Source of the DNA: Calliphora vicina
Taxonomy: Eukaryota; Arthropoda; Insecta; Diptera; Calliphoridae
Reading direction: 5' to 3'
DNA: 64,000 nt
NCBI RefSeq assembly: GCF_958450345.1
Contig: NC_088783.1
Coordinates: 104,465,302-104,529,301, forward strand
Shown here one piece after another: positions 24,792 through 34,532 of this stretch (its first letter is position 1; each line of letters begins with the position of its first letter). Below the pieces are notes generated by a model. It searched no databases. It saw only the letters and a list, made by a program, of their open reading frames with translations, and had not been told where the DNA came from. The position numbers and the translations under genes were made by a program.

Positions 24792-27131
24792 ATGGAACGT
24801 CCACAAAAAATGCCGAAAGTGGCCAAGGTAAGTTAACAAAATACTATATTTATGACAATTTTAACTTAATTGCTTTTTGTTGTCCAGGTCAAAAACAAAG
24901 CTCCCGCAGAAGTACAAATTACCGCAGAACAACTGTTGCGTGAAGCTAAAGAACGTGATTTGGAAATTCTGCCACCACCACCCAAACAAAAAATCTCCGA
25001 TCCAGCCGAATTAGCCGATTATCAGCAACGCAAACGAAAAGTATTTGAAGACAATTTGCGTAAAAATCGCATGGTAGTCAGTCATTGGATCAAGTATGCT
25101 CAATGGGAAGAATCGCAAAAAGAAATTCAACGTGCTCGTTCTATTTGGGAACGCGCTTTGGACAATGACCATCGTAATGTTACTATGTGGCTGAAATATG
25201 CCGAAATGGAAATGAAAAACAAACAGGTCAATCATGCTCGTAATCTTTGGGATAGAGCCGTCACCATTATGCCCCGTGTTAACCAATTCTGGTACAAGTA
25301 TACTTACATGGAAGAAATGTTGGAAAATGTGGCTGGAGCCAGACAGGTCTTCGAAAGATGGATGGAGTGGCAACCAGAAGAACAAGCCTGGCAAACGTAT
25401 GTTAATTTTGAACTACGTTACAAGGAAATTGATCGTGCTCGCGCTATATATGAACGTTTTGTGTATGTGCATCCTGATATCAAGAACTGGATAAAATTTG
25501 CCCGCTTTGAAGAGTCCCATGGTTTTATACATGGTTCGCGAAGAGTATTTGAAAGAGCTGTTGAATTCTTTGGCGATGATTATATAGATGAACGATTGTT
25601 TATAGCATTTGCACGTTTTGAAGAAGGACAAAAGGAACACGACCGTGCTAGAGTTATATATAAGTATGCCTTAGATCATCTGCCCAAGGATCGTACACAA
25701 GAATTGTACAAAGCCTATACAATACACGAGAAGAAATATGGAGATCGTGAGGGCATCGAAGATGTAATTGTGTCGAAAAGAAAGTTCCAGTACGAACAAG
25801 AAGTGGCCAATAATCCGCAAAATTATGATGCCTGGTTCGATTATTTAAGATTAATAGAGGGTATGTTTTTAAAACAATTTTATAATACAAAATTTTACAA
25901 TAACATAAATTATTTACTCTTTCTAGGTGAAGGTGATGCAGACCTCATACGTGAAACTTATGAACGTGCCATTTCAAATGTACCACCTGCTAATGAGAAA
26001 AACTACTGGCGCCGCTATATTTATCTATGGATTAACTATGCCCTCTATGAAGAACTCGAAACTGAAGATATAGATCGTACACGTCAGATATACAAGACCT
26101 GCCTGGAATTAATACCACATAAAAAGTTTACATTTAGTAAAATATGGCTTATGTATGCTCAGTTCGAAATAAGATGTAAAGATTTACCAAAGGCACGCAA
26201 AACTTTGGGAATGGCCATTGGTATGTCCCCCAGAGATAAACTATTCAGAGGTTACATAGAATTAGAAATACAGTTGCGTGAATTTGATCGTTGTCGTTTG
26301 CTGTATGAGAAATTCTTGGAATTTGGTCCAGAAAACTGCGTGACCTGGATGAAATTTGCTGAACTCGAAAATCTGCTGGGTGACACAGAACGTGCTAGAG
26401 CTATTTACGAACTAGCAGTACAACAACCGCGTCTGGATATGCCCGAATTGCTGTGGAAGGCTTATATAGATTTTGAAGTAGCACAGGGAGAATCCGAGTT
26501 GGCTCGTCAGCTCTATGAGAGACTATTGGAAAGAACACAACATGTTAAGGTTTGGATGTCTTATGCTAAATTTGAATTAACTTCGCAATTAGGTGAAGAA
26601 GATGCCGACATGAATCTACGTTTGGCTCGTAGAGTTTACGAAAGAGCCAATGATACTTTACGTCAGTTGGGTGATAAAGAATCCAGAGTTTTACTTTTGG
26701 AAGCCTGGCGTGACTTTGAACGTGAATCTGGGGACCAGGACAGTTTGGAAAAAGTTATGGAAAAAATGCCAAGACGTGTCAAAAAGAGACAAAAGATCGT
26801 TTCAGAGTCGGGAGTGGAAGAAGGTTGGGAAGAAGTATTCGACTATATATTCCCCGAGGATGAAATGGCTAGACCTAATCTTAAACTTTTGGCCGCTGCT
26901 AAAATGTGGAAAAAACTTAAAGAAACCGGTGGCGGCTCTACTGATGGTCAAACAAGTGAAAGTGGTGCTAAAAACTCCAAATCTGGTTATGAAGATGAGG
27001 CCAAAGAACCAGAAAATGATGATAATAGTAGTAAATCGACTAAAACTGTGGAAGAACAAGATGATAACGCAAATAACTCTCCTAAGCAAAATAGTGAGGA
27101 AAAAAACGATAATTCCCCTAATGCTGGCTAA
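24792..27131 (+). CDS. crn: Crooked neck, spliceosomal HAT-repeat protein (Syf3/Clf1 family)
   Basis: Three exons, 24792-24827, 24888-25860 and 25927-27131, give 737 residues (Drosophila about 700). The protein is almost residue-for-residue Crn: MERPQKMPKVAK | VKNKAPAEVQITAEQLLREA, then some fifteen HAT (half-a-TPR) repeats, for example WIKYAQWEE, ARSIWERALD, VWMSYAKFE, through about residue 620. Next comes EGWEEVFDYIFPEDEMARPN and a low-complexity acidic Asn/Ser/Lys tail. Crn/Clf1 is a scaffold of the Prp19-associated complex in the active spliceosome and in flies is needed for glial and neural development. The second intron (66 nt) is a multiple of three and has no stop, so retention would add 22 residues without breaking the frame. 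The start is fixed by exon 1, whose sequence matches the family N-terminus. Confidence 0.98.
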
Positions 27132-27653
27132 TTGGCAGAAGATGGTTTTTTTGTTTAGTTTTAAGTAAGGTAAATAATAAAATTTATAGTTTTATTAACT
27201 TTATTAACTTTGTTGCAGCAGTGCTATGTTGAAAACACAATTGTAGTGTGCAGTAAATTGTGTGACTACACTTAAATAAAATAATTAACTTTTGTACTCA
27301 ATAAATATTACGCTGTTGCAGAATAGGCATCATTTTTGCATCAGTAAAAATATGTCATTTTAATGGTTATTAAATATGATAATTTTCCACCGAATTTCAT
27401 GAACTGTTAAAAAGTGCAATAAATTCTCGTACTCAGTATAGAAATTCTGATGCTGTTTTTGCACAGTAATAAGTTATTGAATGTAATTAATTATTTTCAC
27501 AAAACTTCTAGATTCTAATGAATTATTTTCAAACTAAAAACTATTGATATAATAGTGCGTAATATGATAAATAATTAAATTCCTTCCACTAAGTGTCTAA
27601 GACAATTTAGTAATAAATTTGTTAATTACTCCAAATTATTGGATTTTTTACAA
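27132..27653. other. intergenic between convergent crn and Or2a
   Basis: It holds the crn 3' UTR, with an AATAAAATT signal at about 27176, and that of Or2a. Otherwise AT-rich, with no repeat recognised. Confidence 0.5.
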
Positions 27654-29507
27654 TTATTTAAAACGAATTAACAGTGTAAATGTAGAATAGGCATATTTCA
27701 TAAGCTGTAAAAGAGAAATTTGTAAGAGCAAATTAATATTAATTTAAATCCAAACTCACCTGCACAAATGTTGGCAAATCAACCGGAATATAAGAGCCAG
27801 CATAAATAATCGAATGCCTCTGAGTACGCATTAAAGTTATTAACAAGTTCTTTTTAAAAGAAGGTGACTGGGCCAACCAACCACACGAATAAAAGGCATA
27901 CGTTAAATTCCAACTTTGTATACTCATGCAATGCCCAAAATAGCATATAATAAATACCTCCAATGTAACGGCCACAAAAAAGATTATCGATAGAATTTGC
28001 GCACCATAATCGGCAGCATCCACAACATACAGAAAGTGTAAACCAACGGTGCACTGAACCAAAGCCGAGCAAACAAATTGAGCTAGACAAGCTTTCGAAA
28101 TGATATTTTCTATGATGGTAAATAATCTAGATAAGGAATTAATTTTAATATTCAAATTTGCAGTAGTTTTAGTATTTAAGTTAAACTTGATTTAACGGGT
28201 TGATTAGTTAAACTAGAAACTAATTTAAATGACCTTGAGGAAGAATTTGTGGTGGATAAAAAAATAAATCAAAAAATTTTGAATAATTTTGAGCTGCTTA
28301 TTAAATTAAATAAAAAAAAAAAACACAACCAAGTGATTAAAATCCACACCTTAAAGTGTTTTTGTCTGTGACCTGGAAATTTTATCAGATTAAAAAGTAC
28401 AAATAAACAAAAATGCACAATTTTCAGAAACGTGTCACATTTTTACCAAAAAATATTTAAAATAAGCCAACAAGACGGTTATCATCGGTTCATTGTTGAA
28501 AAAATAGAGATTCAGATAATAAATAAACAAAAAATTTTCCCAGATTATAATCGGAACAAACAATTACTCTGTAATTCGTTTTCAAAAAAAATTAAAAATT
28601 TAGCTTTCGAATAATGAAGTAACTTCAGAAGTCTATATATTCTATATTTATTATCTCTCTGTGTAATATTAGATTTCTTTTTAGTTTAACTAAACTCACA
28701 GTTAAACAAAGTTTAACTAACTCTACAATAGTTTCGAAATTACTTTAAAATATTTTTATAATCCTTAATGCACTCATTAAATTCGATTAAATTTCTTAAA
28801 CATTGCTCCTTAGTCAGGCAGATACGTTCCTCTCTATCTTCCGTACGACCTATAGCCCTGACACGCACTTCCAAAGCTTTCATTTGAGCCGTTAATATTA
28901 TAAGATATGCTGGAGGATAGGAATCATTAGCACAATTTTGTAATGCTTGCACAATAAGACCAAACAACTGATATGTCATGACAACGATGTAAATTAAAGT
29001 ATTATCAAACCAATTTACTCCAAACCAGGCGGGATACAATAAAGAACGTTCTGCAGCAAATATTACCTTTAAAATACTCAAACATGTACCCACCGTATAC
29101 AGGCGTACAAATATTAAAAATGATAGCTGTGAGATTCGAATAGCGGCATTAAGAATTTGTTGTTCTTCTGGATTCTTGGCTCTCTTGTCAAGTTTACCCA
29201 GTATAGCCTTAATACGTTCCAATTCACCGCGCACCAAATACACATTAACGAATTTTAAATTGGCTATGGTGTCCGTTATGGTGATGGTTAAGTTTTCACA
29301 CAATTGTTGGGTATTTTGGGCGAAAAATACATTTACAATCAACGTCAAAGGAAATAGAAATGTTACCAGTGAATTTATGAGAACTGCGTAAACACGATAG
29401 AGTTGTAAGTTGCTATTCTTGGGGGCTTTTATACCCATCCAATGCCACACTTTCCAGTGGTAGCAAAATGCCAGGTTAGTATCAGGAATATTGCTAGTTA
29501 ATTCCAT
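27654..29507 (-). CDS. Or2a: odorant receptor Or2a orthologue
   Basis: Three exons in transcript order, 28744-29507, 27760-28126 and 27654-27704, give 393 residues (Drosophila Or2a 397). Insect odorant receptors are inverted seven-helix ligand-gated channels that pair with Orco in olfactory neurons. The match is close along the whole length: FCYHWKVWHW near the start, CENLTITITD, LLYPAWFGVNW, YQLFGLIVQALQNC, ALVQCTVGLHFLYV and TLEVFIICYFG, and the tiny last exon encodes LMKYAYSTFTLLIRFK, the conserved C-terminal helix. Introns are 617 and 55 nt. I chose the start at 29507 (AACCATGG, a strong context) over an in-frame ATG 18 codons upstream, because it matches the length of the family N-terminus. 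All helices appear intact, so this is a functional gene. Confidence 0.95.
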
Positions 29508-30353
29508 GGTTGTATTAAGTTTAACTGTTTGAGATGACAATCCAAATCGTTTTAAATTCAAACTCTATAATGTCTTTCATAATAAGCGTTAATTGGTTTA
29601 ATAATTTTGTGTAATAATGTAAATTACTTTAGTTTTTATTGGTATTTGCAAACAATTGGATTAATTAAAAAACTTTTTAATTTGTTTTAAGTGTTTGTTA
29701 TGTAGTAATTGTAAAAGTTTTTATTATAACAAGAATTTTTATAATAATGCTAGCTTTTAAAGCGCTACTTCGTTCGAGGAGCAAAAAACGAAAAGATTTC
29801 ACATAAAATGGGAATAAAAGAAAAATGTAAAATAAATTTTAATTCAAAAATAAAACCTTAGATGAAAAAAATAATAATTTAGTCCTATTTTTAGGTTAAT
29901 AAATAATCAAAAAGTGCTATACTTATGCAAACCTTGTTTTAAATATGAATTATTTAAACAATTACACTGTGCTAGTTGAAAAAACTGTCAAGCGGGGCAC
30001 ACAGTGGGTTAAACTAATTCGAGTACGCTGTTCAGTGGCGCTAACCGTTTTTTTAGGTTAGCTTTTGCTTTCGAGATATACCGTTATTTCGAAAATGGAG
30101 GAGGTTGCACAACATATATTCGCGTAACTCAAAAACGGTTTAGTAATAAAATTACCATAATGTAAGGCTTAACATTTTTTTAATCTCCGCCGTCATTTTA
30201 GAAATATAGATTTTTTTGTCCAAAAAAAAATAATTGTTTAGCAAAATTTCGATGAGCAGTAGGATATTGTTTAATCTGCAGCAGGTTTTTCTGAATATTG
30301 CTGATTTTTCTAGCTCCACCTCCTTAAGAAAAATTTCAGAGTTTTACCATGGG
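29508..30353. other. intergenic upstream of Or2a
   Basis: AT-rich and without a coding signal. From about 30000 it becomes mixed and unique, and it ends with AAATTTCAGAGTTTTACC, which resembles a piece of the Helitron-like repeat at 62817. This may be the left half of a copy split by the foldback element. Confidence 0.4.
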
Positions 30354-30426
30354 CCGAATTACCGCACTAGTGATCGAATGAACTATCGTAATGTGTGTGA
30401 AGATAAATATGCCGAGTTAAATAGTT

Positions 30427-31057
30427 AAATAAAAGTTTTGATGCGTAGGTATAATCTTCTATTCAATAGAATTATACGATTTGTTTATAATCTTAGAATT
30501 AGATCACATGTTTCTGATTATGTAATTAACTTTTTGGGGTGTAAATTTAGTAGATTTATAGAGATTAGACTACTTTTGCAGTTTTATAAGATTATTGTTG
30601 CGGATACCCCTGAGTACTTGGTAAGATTTTTTGAATTTTCGAAATCTTTAAGGAATCCACAAATAATTTATCCTCGAATTAACAGTTCAATTTATGAGAG
30701 ATCATATCAAGTTCGAACTACACGGATTTGGAACATTCTACCCAAATCCTTAAGAAGATTTAATTTATCAGATAATAACTTTAAAAACAAGCTTGTAGAA
30801 TATTTGTATCTTAATGATCATGAAATTGAAGATAACTAATATTATAAATATTCCTATTTTGAACGTAATTTATATCATATCTTATTTAATTTATTATTAT
30901 TATTTTTTTTTTAATTTTCATGTTTAATTTATTATCTAGTTTAGTGTTTAATATCTAAATTATTTTAAGCGATTGCAAATTTATGTAGTAGCATTTGTTA
31001 GTGAGTAGTTTGTAAGCCATATTTGGCCCAATGGGCTTGGTTAATAAATTGTATTAA

Positions 31058-31093
<36 letters not shown>
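30427..31093 (+). mobile_element. 5'-truncated jockey-like retrotransposon with poly(A) tail
   Basis: The open frame 30438-30839 encodes the C-terminal tail found after the reverse transcriptase in jockey-type elements: LLQFYKIIVADTPEYL, then IYPRINSSIYERSYQVRTTR, then IWNILPKSLRRFN, ending at a stop. A 220-bp 3' UTR follows, with ATTAAATAAA at about 31050 and an uninterrupted run of about 35 A. Left of the fragment the host arm reads GAGTTAAATA, and right of the tail it resumes TATGTTTCGACG, so the insertion split a formerly continuous arm. The upstream open frame 30234-30428 is unrelated. Confidence 0.8.
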
Positions 31094-31096
<3 letters not shown>

Positions 31097-31329
31097 GTTT
31101 CGACGTAACAGCTTACGTTATTACATATTTAACTATAAAGTTAAATATATTATGACGTAACGACATATTTAACTATTGCACACATATTTAAATATGTGAA
31201 ATAAGCAGCATTTGGCAAAAATTAAAAAAACAATATTATAAAATAATGAAAGAAATATTTTAAATTTCAAGATTTTAATGAAAATAATGTAATATTGTGG
31301 AAATTTCTTAATTTAATTACAAGTGAAAG

Positions 31330-32020
31330 ATTTTTTGGGTATTTGGACAAATGCTTCTTTGTCACTCATATGGTCCACATGGAAAACGACCATCCTATCA
31401 GACCCTATAACTCATTAGTCTGAATTGTATTTGTGAGATTTTTAAAAAATATTTGAAAATTTCACTTTATGAAATTCATCGATTCTCTGAGGGATTTTGG
31501 GCATATTTGGACAAATGCTTCTTTGTCACTCATATAGACCATATGGAAAATGAAGCCAATGGACCACCCTATCAGACCCTATAACTCATTAGTCTGAATT
31601 GCATTTGTGAGATTTTTAAAAAATATTTGAAAATTTCACTTATGAAATTCATCGATTCTCTGAGGGATTTTGGGCATATTTGGACAAATGCTTCTTTGTC
31701 ACTCATATAGACCATATGGAAAATGAAGCCAATGGACCACCCTATTAGGCCCTATAACTCATTAGTCTGAATTGTATTTGTGAGATTTTTAAAAAATATT
31801 TGAAAATTTCACTTTATGAAATTCATCGATTCTCTGAGGGATTTTGGGCATATTTGGACAAATGCTTCTTTGTCACTCATATAGACCATATGGAAAATGA
31901 AGCCAATGGACCACCCTATCAGGCCCTATAACTCATTAGTCTGAATTGTATTTGTGAGATTTTTAGAAAATATTTGAAAATTTCACTTTATGAAATTCAT
32001 CGATTCTCTGAGGGATTTTA
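31330..32020 (+). repeat. left-arm tandem array, four units of 174 bp
   Basis: Units share GGACAAATGCTTCTTTGTCA, CCCTATAACTCATTAGTCTG and GAAATTCATCGATTCTCTGA. The junction word GGGATTTT falls at 31491, 31664, 31838 and 32012, spacings of 173, 174 and 174. The outermost unit is shortened and lacks GAAGCCAATGGACC. Confidence 0.95.
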
Positions 32021-32659
32021 TTAATCCTAGATAAAATAAATATTAAAGAGAATTAATATACATAGTAAGATGACGATTTAAAATTTAATAATGTCTTTAT
32101 GGATTGACTGGTCTTAGAAAATATGGTATTTCGGAGGTACTATGCTCGTTAAATTACATTCCACAGTGGTTTAGAAACTTTTTTTTTGGAAATAATTCGG
32201 TATCTCGGGAGCTATTGGAAATATTGTTACGAAATTTCACAAGGTTGGAGCTGAGGTGCTTTCGAGTTGACTTACATTCGTTCAGCTTACTAGTGCTAGG
32301 GGACAGTGCGTGGCACAGAGGGATGGCTTCATACATTTTGTTGCAAAAATTATAAGGAGTGGTCGTAGAGCGCTGAAATTTGCACCGAGAATTATATGGA
32401 CCAAACTAAGAAAAAAATAAAATTTTATCAAAACCGACCACGCCTGTAAAATTCGGTAAGGTAGAATCATTCGATTGGCAACAAATTCGGTTGCTATCAC
32501 GAATCTGTTTTCTCTGTGTACTCAATTATGATGAATTAAAAACTGAATTGAAAGAATAAAAAAAGGAGAATCACCGAATTGCAATTTGAATGAACTATTT
32601 TGTGTACATAGTTCAAGTGTCTATATCATCATAAAACATTTATTTAATTTTACTAAAAT

Positions 32660-33345
32660 ATCAATCGATGAATTTCATAAGTGAAATTTTCAAATATTTT
32701 CTAAAAATCTCACAAATACAATTCAGACTAATGAGTTATAGGGCCTGATAGGGTGGTCCATTGGCTTCATTTTCCATATGGTCTATATGAGTGACAAAGA
32801 AGCATTTGTCCAAATATGCCCAAAATCCCTCAGAGAATCGATGAATTTCATAAAGTGAAATTTTCAAATATTTTTTAAAAATCTCACAAATACAATTCAG
32901 ACTAATGAGTTATAGGGCCTAATAGGGTGGTCCATTGGCTTCATTTTCCATATGGTCTATATGAGTGACAAAGAAGCATTTGTCCAAATATGCCCAAAAT
33001 CCCTCAGAGAATCGATGAATTTCATAAGTGAAATTTTCAAATATTTTTTAAAAATCTCACAAATGCAATTCAGACTAATGAGTTATAGGGTCTGATAGGG
33101 TGGTCCATTGGCTTCATTTTCCATATGGTCTATATGAGTGACAAAGAAGCATTTGTCCAAATATGCCCAAAATCCCTCAGAGAATCGATGAATTTCATAA
33201 AGTGAAATTTTCAAATATTTTTTAAAAATCTCACAAATACAATTCAGACTAATGAGTTATAGGGTCTGATAGGATGGTCGTTTTCCATGTGGACCATATG
33301 AGTGACAAAGAAGCATTTGTCCAAATACCCAAAAAATCTTTCACT
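32660..33345 (-). repeat. right-arm tandem array, mirror image of the left
   Basis: The same four units occur inverted and in reversed order. Unit-specific variants match their partners: the innermost has TTTCTAAAAATCTC and GGGCCTGATAGGG, the next GGGCCTAATAGGG, the next AAATGCAATTC with a missing T, and the outermost the ATGGTCGTTTTCCATGTGG form. Confidence 0.95.
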
Positions 33346-33740
33346 TGTAATTAAATTAAGAAATTTCCACAATATTACATTATTTTCATTAAAATCTTGA
33401 AATTTAAAATATTTCTTTCATTATTTTATAATATTGTTTTTTAATTTTTGCCAAATGCTGCTAAAAATTATTTCACATATTTAAATATGTGTGCAATAGT
33501 TAAATATGTCGTTACGTCATAATATATTTAACTTTATAGTTAAATATGTAATAACGTAAGCTGTTACGTCGAAACATATTTAACTCGGCATATTTATCTT
33601 CACACACATCTATCGTATCGAAAAATGATTTCGATATCGTAATTATAACAAAATGTAATAAATTTCATGCTAAATTTTCATGTAATCTCAAATCAGAAAA
33701 TTACGATCGAATTTACTCGATATCGAATGCGGTAATTCCG

Positions 33741-33900
33741 CCCCAGGAATTTTTTAATTTACAAACCATCTTCTGAAAATGTCGAATCGAATAAAAAACA
33801 GCCAAATCGCTCTAGCCGTCCTCCCGTGATGCCATTACATATATTGGCCATTTCTATTTTGTATATATATATAGATAATTGTATTTGTTTGGATTAAATA
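33741..33900 (+). mobile_element. Helitron-like repeat fragment flanking the foldback
   Basis: AGGAATTTTTTAATTTACAA, ACCATCTTCTGAAAATGTCG, AATCGAATAAAAAA, AAATCGCTCTAGCCGTCCTC and GTGATGCCATTACATATATT all recur with small changes at 62830-62960. There they lead to a GC-rich CTAGT end. The fragment starts exactly where the foldback ends. Confidence 0.55.
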
Positions 33901-34532
33901 ATCTGAATTTTTTCTTTTTAATTATAAATATGCATATTTTATGAAGAATTATATTTTCTTGCATTCAGTTATCTCCGGATGGTTGGTATTAACCGATTTT
34001 ATAGTGGTTGTAAAGTTTGTCAGATTTCTATCAGAATCTGGATAATGATTAAAAAACCAAACAATTATGTCTCTAAAGCTGTTTTCATAATTTTTTTTAA
34101 ATAAACTCTTCACCAATATTCACACACACAAATTTCGATTTGCATATTGCATTTCAATGTTAAAAATTCATGTTAAATTTTATTTATGAAAATACAACAA
34201 ATTAATGATTTAATATCTTAAACAAGTATCTACTTTTACTTTCAAAATAACAAGTAAATTTAAAAAAAAAAAATAAACGAAATCAAAAGTTTTAAAACTG
34301 AATTCAATTCAAAATTACAAAAAAGAAAAGTGAAGATTAAAAATTTTACGGTAATATACTTTGTTTAATCCACTATAACGTTATTTTATACATAAGTTGA
34401 AATTTAAACACAATGTTTCAAAATTTGTGATGCTCTAAACATACTAAATAATTTTGAAAGAAAAAAAAAAAACATTTACCAAAAAAGTAATATCAAATTG
34501 AGATAAAATCGATCTCGAGAATCGATTTAATA
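33901..34532. other. intergenic downstream of the ZMYND11-like gene
   Basis: AT-rich, with no gene or repeat recognised. It contains the 3' UTR of the minus-strand gene. Confidence 0.5.

Larger units (their letters stand above)
30354..33740. mobile_element. foldback (FB-like) element with mirrored repeat arms, about 3.4 kb
   Basis: The ends are inverted copies, CCGAATTACCGCA at 30354 and TGCGGTAATTCCG ending 33740. Going inward, both arms carry GTGTGTGAAGATAAATATGC (left 30393; right inverted, ending 33617), then ATGTTTCGACGTAACAGC, then about 900 bp of near-identical inverted sequence (left 31094-32006, right about 32664-33590). Each arm includes four 174-bp tandem repeats. The central loop (32010-32660) has no transposase, and its 83-codon frame looks random. 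Long inverted arms built of tandem repeats are the hallmark of foldback elements. The left arm is interrupted by a retrotransposon fragment, and its outermost 85 bp are deleted relative to the right. Confidence 0.8.

Noticed and set aside
24870..24887. Start of crn at the in-frame codon before 24888
   Set aside because: These six codons are intron sequence ending in a TTGTCCAG acceptor. The real start is the exon at 24792, which encodes the conserved MERPQKMPKVAK.
25011..27168. Minus-strand and shifted plus-strand frames within crn
   Set aside because: The frame encoding Crooked neck accounts for the sequence throughout, and the others show no family match.
32104..32355. 83-codon frame in the foldback loop as a transposase
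   Set aside because: No helix-turn-helix, DDE or zinc-finger pattern is visible, and an overlapping frame of similar length exists on the other strand.
31330..33345. Regularly spaced repeats that could suggest a CRISPR array
   Set aside because: The units are contiguous 174-bp tandem repeats without unique spacers, are inverted as two arms, and lie in a eukaryotic genome.
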